The position numbers were made by a program, and so were the translations under genes. The notes beneath the pieces are model-generated. The model was not told where the DNA came from. It made no database searches and saw only the letters and a program-made list of their open reading frames with translations. Positions 27,060 through 38,955 of a DNA stretch of 64,000 nucleotides are shown in pieces (position 1 is the stretch's first letter; each line of letters starts with the position of its first letter). The stretch comes from Oceanicella actignis (GTDB lineage Bacteria > Pseudomonadota > Alphaproteobacteria > Rhodobacterales > Rhodobacteraceae), in NCBI RefSeq assembly GCF_008124525.1, contig NZ_VNHJ01000002.1, forward strand, positions 372,001 through 436,000. Reading direction: 5' to 3'.

Positions 27060-28436
27060 ATGGCCGGCTTGCTGCTGCTTCTGATCGTGATCGCCGCGAC
27101 GGCGGGTTTCGTCGTCAACCGCCGCGCCGCGCGGCGGCTGCGCGCGCAGGCCGGGCGGCTGCACTCGCTCGAGGGTTTTCACGGCGGCTGGGCGGCGGCG
27201 CTGATCGCGCTGCCGGCGCTGGCGGCGATGCTGGCGGTCGTGGTTCTGCGCGAGCCGGTGATCGACGAGCTGACCCTGCGCGCCATGCCCGCCGAGGCCG
27301 TCGAGGGGCTGGACGCGGGCGAGCGCGCGCTGCTGCTGACCGAGCTGCGCTCGCTGGCCGATGGGCGGGCGTTCGGCCAGCCCTCGGCCGAAAAGCTGGC
27401 CGCCGCGCGCCGCATGGCCGAGCTGCGCCGGGGCGCCGACCTGCTGATGCTGGTTCTGGCCGCGACGGCGGGCGCGCTGGGCTTTCTGGCGGCGCGGCGC
27501 AGCCTGTCGCCGGGCTTTCGCGCGCGCCAGGCGGTCGAGCGCGTGCTGACCGGGCTGATGCTGGGCTGCGCGGCGCTGGCGGTGCTGACGACGGCGGGCA
27601 TCTTCGCGTCGCTGGTGGTCGAGGCGGCGCGGTTCTTCGCGCGCGTGCCGATCCACGAGTTCCTGTTCGGCCTGAACTGGGAGCCGCAGATCCCCTTGCG
27701 CGCCGATCAGGTCGCCGCCGAGGGCGCCTTCGGCTGGATCCCGGTGCTTGTGGGCACGCTGGTCATCACCGTGATCGCCTGCGCGGTGGCCATTCCGGTG
27801 GGCATCTTCACGGCGATCTATCTGCACGAATTCGCCGCGCCCCGGGTGCGCGCGGTCGCCAAGCCCGCGCTCGAGATCCTGGCGGGCGTGCCGACGGTGG
27901 TCTACGGCTTTTTCGCCGTGCTGACGGTGGCGCCGGCGCTGCGCGCGGCCGGGGCCTGGGCGGGGCTTGACGTGTCGCCCAACACGGCGCTGGCGGCGGG
28001 CGGCGTGATGGGGGTGATGCTGATCCCGTTCATCTCGTCCTTCGCCGACGACGCGCTGTCGGCCGTGCCGCGCAGCCTGCGCGACGGCTCGCTGGCGCTG
28101 GGCGCGACCCAGGGCGAGACGGTGATGAAGGTGCTGTTCCCCGCCGCCATTCCGGGCATCGTCGGCGGCGTTCTGCTGGCCGTCAGCCGCGCCATCGGCG
28201 AGACGATGATCGTCGTCATGGCCGCGGGTCTGATGGCGAAGCTGACGATCAACCCGCTCGACAGCGTGACCACGGTCACGGTCCAGATCGTGACGCTGCT
28301 GATCGGCGACACCTCGTTCGACAACCCCAAGACGCTGGCCGCCTTCGCGCTGGGGCTGATGCTGTTCCTGCTGACGCTCGGGCTCAACGTCATCGCCCTG
28401 CGGGTGGTGCGCAAATACAGGGAAATCTATGACTGA
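27060..28436 (+). CDS. pstC: Phosphate ABC transporter permease PstC
   Basis: A 458-aa permease subunit of the Pst importer. Compared with E. coli PstC (about 320 aa) it has an extra N-terminal region with three membrane helices and a soluble loop (about residues 75-125), as is usual in alphaproteobacteria. The permease core shows the cytoplasmic coupling motif LGATQGETVMKVLFPAAIPG and C-terminal helices. ATG 27060 begins MAGLLLLLIVIA; an ATG at 27012 lacks a ribosome site. It overlaps pstA by 8 nt. Confidence 0.93.
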   Translation: MAGLLLLLIVIAATAGFVVNRRAARRLRAQAGRLHSLEGFHGGWAAALIALPALAAMLAVVVLREPVIDELTLRAMPAEAVEGLDAGERALLLTELRSLADGRAFGQPSAEKLAAARRMAELRRGADLLMLVLAATAGALGFLAARRSLSPGFRARQAVERVLTGLMLGCAALAVLTTAGIFASLVVEAARFFARVPIHEFLFGLNWEPQIPLRADQVAAEGAFGWIPVLVGTLVITVIACAVAIPVGIFTAIYLHEFAAPRVRAVAKPALEILAGVPTVVYGFFAVLTVAPALRAAGAWAGLDVSPNTALAAGGVMGVMLIPFISSFADDALSAVPRSLRDGSLALGATQGETVMKVLFPAAIPGIVGGVLLAVSRAIGETMIVVMAAGLMAKLTINPLDSVTTVTVQIVTLLIGDTSFDNPKTLAAFALGLMLFLLTLGLNVIALRVVRKYREIYD

Positions 28437-29715
28437 CGCCGCCGCCGCCGACCGACCCGCCCGCGACGCGGCCGCCGCCGCCGCCCGGCTGCGCCGCCGC
28501 CGCCGGCTGGACGCGCGCCTGCGCGCCGCGGGCATCGCCAGCCTGCTTTTCGCCGCGGGGATGCTGGCGATCCTCGTCGGCTCGCTGATCTCGACGGGCG
28601 CGCCGGCCTTCACCCAGACCCATGTGACGCTCGAGTTCGACGTCTCGGCCAAGCGGGTCAAGCCCGAGGACCCGGCGCGCGGCGCCTATCGCGCCATCGT
28701 GGCCGACGCCATCGGCGCGCTGTTCCCCGAGGTGACCGACCGGCGCGAGAAGCGCGAGCTGGTCAAGATCGTCAGCAACGGCGCGCAATACATGCTGCGC
28801 GACGCGGTGGTGGCGGATCCGTCGCTGATCGGAAGCCGGGTGCGCATGGCCGTGCCCGTTTCCGATCCCTACGACCAGCTGGCCAAGGGCCTTGTGCGGC
28901 GCGACGATCCCGAGGACCGGCGCCGGCTCAGCGACGCCGAGATCGCCCGCTTCGACAAGCTGGTCGAGCTGGGGCTGATCTCGCGCCCGTTCAACAAGGC
29001 GCTGTTCCTGAACGCCGACAGCCGCTTTCCCGAGCTGGCGGGTCTGAACGGGGCGCTGTGGGGCTCGTTCTACGCGCTGCTGGTCTGCTTTCTGGTCAGC
29101 TTTCCGGCCGGCATCGCCGCCGGCGTGTATCTGGAAGAGTTCGCGCCGCGCAACCGCCTGACCGACCTGATCGAGGTGAACATCAACAACCTGGCGGCGG
29201 TGCCCTCGGTGGTGTTCGGCCTGCTGGCGCTGGCGGTGTTCCTGGGCTGGTTCGGCATGCCGCGCTCGGCGCCCTATGTGGGCGGCCTGACGCTGGCGCT
29301 GATGACGCTGCCGACCATCATCATCGCCACGCGCGCCGCGCTCAAGGCGGTGCCGCCCTCGATCCGCGAGGCGGCGCTGGGCATCGGCGCCTCGCGCCAT
29401 CAGGTGGTGTTCGATCATGTGCTGCCGCTGGCCATGCCGGGCATCCTGACGGGCACGATCATCGGCCTGGCGCAGGCGCTGGGCGAGACGGCGCCGCTGC
29501 TGCTGATCGGCATGAACGCCTTCATCACGGCCGCGCCGGACGGAATTTCGGACCCGGCCACCGCGCTGCCCACGCAGATCTTCATCTGGGCCGACAGCCC
29601 CGAGCGCGGCTTCGTCTCGCGCACCTCGGCGGCGATCCTGGTGCTGCTGGGCTTTCTGCTGACGATGAACGCCGCCGCGATCTATCTTCGCAAGCGGTTC
29701 GAGAGAAAATGGTGA
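28429..29715 (+). CDS. pstA: Phosphate ABC transporter permease PstA
   Basis: A 428-aa second permease subunit. After the first membrane helix (about 35-57) a periplasmic domain of about 140 residues is inserted (through [13 protein letters not shown]), making it longer than E. coli PstA (about 296 aa); this long form is common in the group. The coupling loop is [24 protein letters not shown]. The start overlaps the pstC end by 8 nt, so translation is coupled. Confidence 0.93.
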   Translation: MTDAAAADRPARDAAAAAARLRRRRRLDARLRAAGIASLLFAAGMLAILVGSLISTGAPAFTQTHVTLEFDVSAKRVKPEDPARGAYRAIVADAIGALFPEVTDRREKRELVKIVSNGAQYMLRDAVVADPSLIGSRVRMAVPVSDPYDQLAKGLVRRDDPEDRRRLSDAEIARFDKLVELGLISRPFNKALFLNADSRFPELAGLNGALWGSFYALLVCFLVSFPAGIAAGVYLEEFAPRNRLTDLIEVNINNLAAVPSVVFGLLALAVFLGWFGMPRSAPYVGGLTLALMTLPTIIIATRAALKAVPPSIREAALGIGASRHQVVFDHVLPLAMPGILTGTIIGLAQALGETAPLLLIGMNAFITAAPDGISDPATALPTQIFIWADSPERGFVSRTSAAILVLLGFLLTMNAAAIYLRKRFERKW

Positions 29716-29767
29716 CCCCCGCCCGCGCCCGCCCGGCGCGCGCCGCATGGAAAAGGAGCGTCAGCGC

Positions 29768-30562
29768 ATGATCCTTCCGCGCCTTCAGGACGCCGCAGAC
29801 AACGCCGAGGTCAAGGTCAGCGCCCGGAACGTCAACGTGTTCTACGGCCAGACCCACGCCATCAAGGACGTGTCGCTCGACATCGCCGACAAGTCCGTGA
29901 CCGCCTTCATCGGGCCGTCGGGCTGCGGCAAGTCGACCTTCCTGCGCTGCATCAACCGCATGAACGACACGATCGAGGGCTGCCGCGTGACCGGCACGCT
30001 GCTGCTCGACGGCGAGGACATCTACGCCCCCGCGGTCGATCCGGTGCAGCTGCGCGCGCGGGTGGGGATGGTGTTCCAGAAGCCCAACCCGTTTCCCAAG
30101 TCGATCTACGACAACGTCGCCTACGGCCCCCGCATCCACGGGCTGGCGGCGGGCAAGGCCGAGCTGGACGCCATCGTCGAGGAGGCGCTGCGCAAGGCGG
30201 CGCTGTGGAACGAGGTCAAGGACCGCCTCGACGCCCCCGGCACGGGCCTGTCGGGCGGCCAGCAGCAGCGCCTGTGCATCGCCCGCGCCATCGCCACGCA
30301 GCCCGAGGTGCTGCTGATGGACGAGCCGTGCTCGGCGCTCGACCCCATCGCCACCGCCCAGATCGAGGAGCTGATCGAAGAGCTGCGCGAGGGCTTCTCG
30401 GTGGTGATCGTCACCCACTCGATGCAGCAGGCCGCGCGCGTCAGCCAGAAGACCGCCTTCTTCCACATGGGAACCATGGTGGAATACGACGACACCACGC
30501 GCATCTTCACCAACCCGTCCGACCAGCGCACGCAGGACTACATCACCGGGCGGTTCGGCTGA
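29768..30562 (+). CDS. pstB: Phosphate ABC transporter ATP-binding protein
   Basis: The 264-aa ATPase has Walker [10 protein letters not shown], the ABC signature LSGGQQQR, Walker [14 protein letters not shown] and the switch His in IVTHSMQQ. It powers phosphate import through PstCA. ATG 29768 is preferred over ATG 29747 because AAGGAG lies nine bases before it and the earlier codon has none. It lies 52 nt after pstA. Confidence 0.96.
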   Translation: MILPRLQDAADNAEVKVSARNVNVFYGQTHAIKDVSLDIADKSVTAFIGPSGCGKSTFLRCINRMNDTIEGCRVTGTLLLDGEDIYAPAVDPVQLRARVGMVFQKPNPFPKSIYDNVAYGPRIHGLAAGKAELDAIVEEALRKAALWNEVKDRLDAPGTGLSGGQQQRLCIARAIATQPEVLLMDEPCSALDPIATAQIEELIEELREGFSVVIVTHSMQQAARVSQKTAFFHMGTMVEYDDTTRIFTNPSDQRTQDYITGRFG

Positions 30563-30586
30563 GCCCCCGCGCAAGGAGCGCAAGAC

Positions 30587-31303
30587 ATGACCGGTTCCGA
30601 TCCCAAGAGCGCGCACATCGTCTCCTCCTACGACGAGGACCTGGCCGCCCTTCAGGCCCGCGTCGCCGAGATGGGCGGCCTGGCCGAGGCCATGCTGGCC
30701 GACGCGATCGAGGCCCTGCGCAAGCGCGACGTCGAGCGGTGCCGCGAGGTGGTGGCGCGCGACAAGCGGCTTGACGAGCTCGAGGCCGAGATCGAGGCGC
30801 GCGCCATCCGCATCATCGCCCTGCGCGCCCCCGTGGCCTTCGACCTGCGGCTGGTGGTGGCGTGCATGCGCATGTCCTCGACGCTCGAGCGGGTGGGCGA
30901 TCTGGCCAAGAACGTGGCCAAGCGCGGTATCGACCTGGCGGCGGCGGGGCCGCTGCCGATGATGGGCTCGATCGCGCGCATGGGCGAGGCGGCGCGCCGC
31001 CAGCTGTCCGAGGCGCTCGACGCGTTCGTCTCGCGCGATTCCGAGCTGGCGCTGAGCGTGTGGCGCCGCGACGTCGAGATCGACGAGCTTTACGAGTCGC
31101 TCTTTCGCGAGGTGGTCACCTACATGATGGAGGACCCGCGCACCATCACGCTTGGCTCGCACTGCATGTTCATCGCCAAGAACCTCGAGCGCGTGGGCGA
31201 TCACGCCACCCATGTCGCCGAGCTGGCCTATTACGTCGTCGAGGGCGAGCCGCTGGACGGCGAGCGTCCGCGCGGCACGGCCTCGGACGCGCCGACCGGC
31301 TGA
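30587..31303 (+). CDS. phoU: Phosphate signalling regulator PhoU
   Basis: A 238-aa all-helical protein with two PhoU repeats. The conserved metal-binding motifs appear as E/DxxxD-type helices around RVGDLAKNVAKRGIDLA in the first half and NLERVGDHATHVAELAYYVV in the second. PhoU links Pst transport state to the PhoR-PhoB two-component system and prevents PHO induction when phosphate is plentiful. AAGGAG lies before the ATG, 24 nt after pstB. Confidence 0.95.
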   Translation: MTGSDPKSAHIVSSYDEDLAALQARVAEMGGLAEAMLADAIEALRKRDVERCREVVARDKRLDELEAEIEARAIRIIALRAPVAFDLRLVVACMRMSSTLERVGDLAKNVAKRGIDLAAAGPLPMMGSIARMGEAARRQLSEALDAFVSRDSELALSVWRRDVEIDELYESLFREVVTYMMEDPRTITLGSHCMFIAKNLERVGDHATHVAELAYYVVEGEPLDGERPRGTASDAPTG

Positions 31304-31334
31304 CCGCCCCGCGCCTTGCAATACAGGAGCCGCC

Positions 31335-32030
31335 ATGTCCGCCCGGATCATGCTGGTCGAGGATGAAGAGGCGCTTTGCGCCCTGCTCGAATACAACCTG
31401 CGCAAGGAGGGGTTCGCGGTCTCGGTCGTCTCGGACGGCGACGAGGCCCTGCCCGCCATCGAGGACGAGCGCCCCGATCTGGTCCTGCTCGACTGGATGC
31501 TGCCCAACGTCTCGGGCGTCGAGATCTGCCGCGCCATCCGCGCCCGGGCGCAGCTGCGCGACATGCCCGTGATCATGCTGACCGCCCGCGGCGAGGAAGA
31601 GGACCGCGTGCGCGGGCTCGAGCTGGGGGCGGACGACTACATGACCAAGCCCTTCTCGACGACCGAGCTGATCGCGCGCATCCGCGCCGTGCTGCGGCGC
31701 GCGCGCCCGGCGGTGGCCGGATCGGCGGCGCGCTTCGGCGACATCGAGCTGGACCGCGACACGCGCCGCGTGCGCCGCGCCGGGCGCGAGGTGCGGCTTG
31801 GGCCGACCGAGTTCCGTCTGCTGGACGTGCTGTTGCAGCGCCCGGGGCGTGTCTTCTCGCGCGAGCAGCTTCTGGACCTGGTGTGGGGGCGCGACGTGTA
31901 TGTCGAGCCGCGCACCGTGGACGTGCATGTGGGCCGCCTGCGCAAGGCGCTGAACCGGCGGGGCGAGCGCGACCCGATCCGCACGGTGCGCTCGGCCGGC
32001 TACGCGCTGGACGAAACCTACGCCCCCTGA
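31335..32030 (+). CDS. phoB: Phosphate regulon response regulator
   Basis: The 231-aa protein has an N-terminal receiver (acidic pocket VEDEE at 8-12, phosphoacceptor Asp53 in LLDWMLP, Lys105 in TKPF) and a C-terminal OmpR/PhoB winged helix (LGPTEFRLLDVLLQRPGRVF to VRSAGYALDE). CAGGAG precedes ATG 31335. As last gene of the operon it would bind the Pho box at 25775. The cognate kinase gene phoR, often beside it, is not in this window. Confidence 0.95.
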   Translation: MSARIMLVEDEEALCALLEYNLRKEGFAVSVVSDGDEALPAIEDERPDLVLLDWMLPNVSGVEICRAIRARAQLRDMPVIMLTARGEEEDRVRGLELGADDYMTKPFSTTELIARIRAVLRRARPAVAGSAARFGDIELDRDTRRVRRAGREVRLGPTEFRLLDVLLQRPGRVFSREQLLDLVWGRDVYVEPRTVDVHVGRLRKALNRRGERDPIRTVRSAGYALDETYAP

Positions 32031-32187
32031 CGCGGCGAGGGGGCGAAGCGGGCGGGGTTCCGCGGCGCCGCCCGGCGACGCCCGCAGGCCGTCGAGGGCA
32101 TGGCCCCAGTCGATCCGCCGGCCATGGCGGCCCCCGTCATCGGCGCGAATGCTCCGAAGCGCGCCGCCGTTCTCCGCTCGCACCCAT

Positions 32188-32436
32188 CGCCGCCTTGGCC
32201 CCGCGTCCGCTTGGCCCGGCGTCCGTTCGGTCCGTGTCCGCTTGGCGCGGCGTCCGTTTGGCCGGGCGCCCCCTTGACCCGGCGTCTTGGCCCCCGTGTC
32301 CGCTTCTCCCCATGCCCGCTTGACCCCGTGGCCCTTTGCCTTGGCGGCCGCTTCGGCCCGACTCGGTTTCGCCCGTCTCGGTTTCGCCCGTGTCCGCTTC
32401 ACCCCGCGTCCGTTTGGCCCCTTGTCCGCTTCGCGC
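32188..32436 (+). repeat. 15-16-bp minisatellite, about 15 degenerate units
   Basis: The 532-nt gap between convergent phoB and ccmB contains about 15 tandem units of 15-16 bp with consensus CGTCCGCTTGGCCCGG. Clear units start at 32204, 32220, 32236, 32251 and 32267. Later units (for example GTTTCGCCCGTCTCG around 32366) are diverged. No terminator or gene is convincing in the rest of the gap (32031-32187, 32437-32562). Confidence 0.75.
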
Positions 32437-32562
32437 TGCACGCGCGGTGGAGGGCTGGCAGGGCCGCGGCGCCCGCCCATCTCGCCGCCCGCGGAACGGC
32501 GCCCCGACGGCCCATGGCGCGGCGCAGGCGCATCGGGCGCGCGCGCCGGTCGATCGGGTCCG

Positions 32563-33228
32563 CTAGCGCAGGTTGACCCGGATGGCGGCGGCGGCGGCGA
32601 AGGGCGAGATCGCCAGCGCCAGCAGCGTCACCGCGCCCAGGAACAGCAGGGACGGACCCGCCGGCAGGCCGTGCGCCGCCTGATCGGCCGCCCGCGCGCC
32701 AAAGATCAGCGTGGGAACGTAAAGCGGCAGCACCAGCACCGACAGCAGCAGGCCGCCGCGCCGCACCCCCACCGTCAGCGCCGCGCCCACCGCCCCGATC
32801 AGGCTGAGCGCGGGCGTGCCGATGACCAGCCCCGCGATCAGCGCGCCATAGGCCGGCGCGGGCAGGTTCAGCGTCAGCGCAAGCGCCGGCGCGACCGCGA
32901 TCAGCGGCGTCGCGGTAGTCAGCCAATGCGCCGTCGCCTTGGCCAGAACGGCCGCCTCCAACGGCAGCGGCGCCAGCGCCAACTGATCGAGCGATCCGTC
33001 CTCGTGATCGGCTTGCAGCAGTCGGTCGAGCGACAGCAGGCAGGCCAGCAGCGCCGCCGCCCACAGCACCCCCGGCGCGATTCGCGCCAGCCCCGCCGGG
33101 TCGGGGCCGACGCCCAGCGGCATCAGAAGCACCACGATCAGGAAGAAGGTCGCCCCCAGCAGCCCGCCGCCGCCGATGCGCAGCGCCAGGGTCACGTCGC
33201 GCCGGATCAGCGCCAGAAAAACGCTCAT
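32563..33228 (-). CDS. ccmB: Heme exporter protein CcmB
   Basis: A 221-aa integral membrane protein with six predicted helices, the permease partner of CcmA in cytochrome c maturation system I. Typical segments are LIRRDVTLALRIGGG, DHEDGSLDQLALAPLPLEA and the C-terminal ISPFAAAAAIRVNLR. ATG 33228 overlaps the ccmA TGA (ATGA), and GGAG lies seven bases upstream. In relatives ccmC, ccmD and ccmG follow; here a minisatellite follows instead. Confidence 0.94.
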   Translation of the reverse strand: MSVFLALIRRDVTLALRIGGGGLLGATFFLIVVLLMPLGVGPDPAGLARIAPGVLWAAALLACLLSLDRLLQADHEDGSLDQLALAPLPLEAAVLAKATAHWLTTATPLIAVAPALALTLNLPAPAYGALIAGLVIGTPALSLIGAVGAALTVGVRRGGLLLSVLVLPLYVPTLIFGARAADQAAHGLPAGPSLLFLGAVTLLALAISPFAAAAAIRVNLR

Positions 33229-33953
33229 TCCCATGCTCCGGTCAGAAACGGATCGTCGCCCGCCGCGCTCGCGTCGGGCCCCTCGCCGCCGCCGGGGGCA
33301 TGCGGGGCGATCACCGCCACGGGGCCGTCGGGCAGCCCCATCTCGACATGCGTGGCGGCCACGGCCAGCCCGCCGGCGGCGCAATGCTCGGCCACGGCGC
33401 GGGCGAATTCTGCGGCGTTTCGCGCATCGAGCGAGACCGTCGGCTCGTCCAGCAGCCAGAGCGGGCGGCGCGCCACCAGAAGCCGCGCCAGCCCCAGCCG
33501 CCGCTTCTGCCCGGCCGAGCAGTAATGCGCCGGCTCGTCGGCCAGCCGCGCCAGGTCGAAACGCTCGAGCGCGCCGTCGGCCGCCGCGCGCGCCGCCGCT
33601 CCGCGCAGGCCGAACAGGCGCGCCCAGGTCAGCAGGTTCTGGCGCACGCTCAGCGCCGGCTTGACCGCGTCCAGATGCCCCGCCAGCGCCACGCGCGCGC
33701 GCCAGCCCTCGGGGTCGGCGCGCAGCGACAGCGCGCCCATGCGCGCATCGCCCGCCGCCGGCGGCAGCAGCCCCGCCAGGATGCGGATGAGCGAGGACTT
33801 GCCCGCCCCGTTCGGCCCGCGCAGCACCGCCGCCTGACCCGGCGCGACGCGCAGGCTGACGTCTTTGAACACCAGCCGCCCGGCGCGGCGGCAGGCCAGG
33901 CCGTGCAGCTCGAGCGGAGCGTCGACGGGGGGAAAGGGAGGCGGGACGGGCAT
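33225..33953 (-). CDS. ccmA: Heme ABC exporter ATP-binding protein CcmA
   Basis: The 242-aa ATPase has Walker A GPNGAGKSS, the CcmA form of the signature (CSAGQKRRLGLARLL) and Walker B WLLDEPTVSLD. It drives release of the heme-CcmE intermediate in cytochrome c maturation. AAGGAG precedes ATG 33953 by six bases. The C-terminal 30 residues (GGGEGPDASAAGDDPF) are an unusual tail. Divergent from acnA across a 687-nt repeat-bearing gap. Confidence 0.94.
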   Translation of the reverse strand: MPVPPPFPPVDAPLELHGLACRRAGRLVFKDVSLRVAPGQAAVLRGPNGAGKSSLIRILAGLLPPAAGDARMGALSLRADPEGWRARVALAGHLDAVKPALSVRQNLLTWARLFGLRGAAARAAADGALERFDLARLADEPAHYCSAGQKRRLGLARLLVARRPLWLLDEPTVSLDARNAAEFARAVAEHCAAGGLAVAATHVEMGLPDGPVAVIAPHAPGGGEGPDASAAGDDPFLTGAWE

Positions 33954-34108
33954 GGCGAACTCCTTGTTCCCCGGTCATAGCCGCCCGCCGCCGCCGAGCA
34001 AAGGGCGCGGCGCGTCGCGGGCGCTGGGGGCCGTCGCCGTCGGAGCGTCGCAGGCGCGCCGGGTGCGCGCTGGGGGCGGCGGCCCGCGGGGGGCGGCGCT
34101 GGGCCGCG

Positions 34109-34460
34109 CGAGCGATTGCGCCGCCGCGGGCGACGGGTGCGGGACAACGGCGCCCCGTGCGCGTGGCGGCCCGGCGCTGGCCCGGGGATGCGGCCGGGGC
34201 GGTGCGGGGGCGAGGCGGGGGTGGCGCCGGACGGTGCGGGCGATCGCGCCGCCGGGGGCGGGTGCGCGACAAGGGAGCCCCGGGCGCTTTGGGCGGGGGG
34301 TGCGGGCGATCGCGCCGCCGGGCGGCGGGTGCGCGACCAAGGGAGCTTCCGGGCGCGTTGGGCGGGCTGCGCCTGGCGGGGACGCGGCCGTGAGCGATGC
34401 GGGGGGCGGCGCCGGGACCGAGCGGGCGCCGCGCCGCCGGGCGCGTTGGGGGAGCGAGGG
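34109..34460 (+). repeat. Degenerate 66-bp-period repeats upstream of ccmA and acnA
   Basis: In the divergent gap 33954-34640 the segment GGGCGATCGCGCCGCCGGG recurs near 34239 and 34305 (66-bp step), each followed by a GGGTGCGCGAC and AAGGGAGC block. A diverged copy sits near 34112, and a partial one near 34431. The period equals 22 codons, so the motif also reads through as protein-like repeats, but no start or family supports a gene. Confidence 0.6.
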
Positions 34461-34479
34461 CGCGCGGCGGGTGCGCATA

Positions 34480-34521
34480 CGTTTGCATACACTTGCACAC
34501 ATCGCCGCGCGCGCGTATTGA
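34480..34521 (+). promoter_or_regulatory. acnA promoter with TTGCA-type direct repeats
   Basis: TTGCAC (34493-34498), a 17-nt spacer and TATTGA (34516-34521) form a reasonable promoter 120 nt before acnA. Just upstream, TTTGCATAC and CTTGCACAC form a 10-bp-spaced direct repeat overlapping the -35 box, a candidate regulator site. Confidence 0.55.
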
Positions 34522-34640
34522 GGCGCCAGGGGATTGCCTGTAGAACAGGCCCCGACCTTCCGCCCGCGGCAAGGGCCTTGCGCCCCGCCCCGAGCCCCCG
34601 CAGCCGGCGCGCCGCGCCATGACGTCAAGGGGAGACTGAC

Positions 34641-37400
<2,760 letters not shown>

Positions 37401-37430
37401 CCTGCGCAGACGCATGGCGCTGCGCCGTGG

Positions 37431-37458
37431 CGGCCGCCCCTTCGGGGGCGGCCGTTTG
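37431..37458 (+). terminator. acnA terminator
   Basis: A 10-bp stem (CGGCCGCCCC, 37431-37440, with its complement at 37445-37454) closes a TTCG tetraloop and is followed by TTTGCGTT, 31 nt after the acnA stop. Confidence 0.85.
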
Positions 37459-37629
37459 CGTTCCTGGGCGTGGCCGGGCGATCACATCCTCAGGAACGGC
37501 CCAAAAAGGGTATGGATTGGTTAACCAAGTCGTGGCTCAATGAACCTACCGCCGCGGCGCGGGCCCGTGCCGGAACGCACGCCGCGCCGCCGCGCAAACG
37601 AGCAGGAGAATCGACCACGGAACACAGCC

Positions 37630-37905
37630 ATGACCCGAATCGACGCGGACTTCCGCAAGCAGCTTGAGGGATACTCCCTGGCCACGGCGGAGATCACCTA
37701 TCACCTTCCCGACGCGCACGGAATTCTGCAGACCTATCTCTGGCAGGACTATGACGAGGCGCCGCGCTTCCCGCGCCTGCGCAAGTTCCTGGAATTCTGG
37801 CAGCGCGAGCTCGAAGGTCCGCTTCATTCGGTGCGCGTGTGCCATTGCCGCCTGCTTGGCGCGCGCGAGGTGCGGCTGGTGGGGACCGAGCTGACGCTCC
37901 ACTGA
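37630..37905 (+). CDS. usg: Usg family protein
   Basis: A 91-aa protein matching the Usg-like family, first described beside trpF in Caulobacter and restricted mostly to alphaproteobacteria. Recognisable segments are LEGYSLATAEITYHLPDAHG, LQTYLWQDYDEAPRFPRL and the central LRKFLEFWQRELEGPLHSV. ATG 37630 begins MTRIDADFRKQ. Its function is unknown. Transcribed alone. Confidence 0.88.
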   Translation: MTRIDADFRKQLEGYSLATAEITYHLPDAHGILQTYLWQDYDEAPRFPRLRKFLEFWQRELEGPLHSVRVCHCRLLGAREVRLVGTELTLH

Positions 37906-38228
37906 ACGCCGCCGGGCCGGGCGGCGCGCCGCCGCCCGGCGCATCCGCGGGGCGCAGGACAGGGCGGGCTTTCGCACCCCCGAGCCGCGCCGTTTCGCAG
38001 GGCCGCGCCGCGGCTCCTCGCCCCGCGCGCCCTTGCCCGCCCTTCGTTTCGGCTCCGTCCTGACGCTTGCGCGCAGGGGTCCGCCCACGCCCGTCCGATC
38101 ACCGGCCGCGCTTTCGCCCGCGCAAGGCCGTCCTCGCGCAAGGGTGACTCGCCCGCGCCGCGCCGCCGCGCTAGGCTTTGGGCCAAAGCATGCAACCGGC
38201 CCGGCGCGCGGGCCTCGCAGGACGCCCC
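37906..38228. other. Gap of 323 nt, no feature seen
   Basis: Between usg and the DUF1223 gene I see only GC-rich sequence with no supportable gene, clear promoter or clear repeat. Confidence 0.6.
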
Positions 38229-38951
38229 ATGACCGGACCTTTTCTTCGCCGCCTTCTTCTGCTGGCCCTTTCCTTCGCCGCGGCGCCGGGCGCGGCGCCG
38301 CTGCGCGCCCAGACGCCGGTGGTGGTCGAGCTGTTCACCAGCCAGGGCTGCGCCTCGTGTCCGCCGGCCGACGCGCTTCTGGCCGAGCTGGCCGAGCGGC
38401 CGGACGTGATCGCGCTCTCGCTGCATGTCGATTACTGGGACTATCTGGGCTGGCGCGACCAGTTCGCCCGCCCCGAGCATACGCTCCGTCAGAAGGCCTA
38501 TCGCGACGTCGCCGGCGCGCGCTCGCTGTTCACGCCGCAGATGGTGGTGCAGGGCCGCGCGCAGCTGGTCGGCAGCCGGCGCGACAAGGTTCTGGCCGCC
38601 ATCGAGGCCGAAAGCGCCCGCCCGCCCGCCGCGCAGGTGACGCTGCGCGCGACCGATGGCGCGCTCGAGATCGTCGTGGCGCCGGGGGTCGGGGGCGTCG
38701 AGCGCGCCTGCGTGATCTGGGCTGCGGCCTATGACACCCCGCCGCCCGTGGCCATCGCCGCGGGCGAGAACGCCGGGCGCGTCGCGCTCTACCGCAACGT
38801 GGTGCGCAGCTGGATGCGCGTGGGCGCGTGGGACGGCGCGGGGCCGCGCGTTTTCCGCGCTCCGATGCCCATGGGCGCCCAGGGCGTCGCCGTCCTGGTG
38901 CAGGAGGGTGAGGCGGGGCCTATTCTGGGCGCGGCCAAGATCGACTTCTGA
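38229..38951 (+). CDS. DUF1223 thioredoxin-like secreted protein
   Basis: A 240-aa protein with an N-terminal signal peptide (residues 1-28, ending APLRAQ) and the DUF1223 start VVVELFTSQGCASCPPADALL. Its CxxC pair (GCASCPP) sits where thioredoxin-fold proteins carry their redox cysteines. ALSLHVDYWDYLGWRDQFA is another family hallmark. AGGA lies six bases before ATG 38229; an in-frame ATG at 38190 is possible. Likely periplasmic; biochemical role unknown. Confidence 0.88.
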   Translation: MTGPFLRRLLLLALSFAAAPGAAPLRAQTPVVVELFTSQGCASCPPADALLAELAERPDVIALSLHVDYWDYLGWRDQFARPEHTLRQKAYRDVAGARSLFTPQMVVQGRAQLVGSRRDKVLAAIEAESARPPAAQVTLRATDGALEIVVAPGVGGVERACVIWAAAYDTPPPVAIAAGENAGRVALYRNVVRSWMRVGAWDGAGPRVFRAPMPMGAQGVAVLVQEGEAGPILGAAKIDF

Positions 38952-38955
38952 ACGC

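Noticed and set aside
34116-34622. Protein-coding frame through the 66-bp repeats
   Set aside because: Gly/Ala/Arg-rich repeats with no start signal or family; it would run through the acnA promoter.
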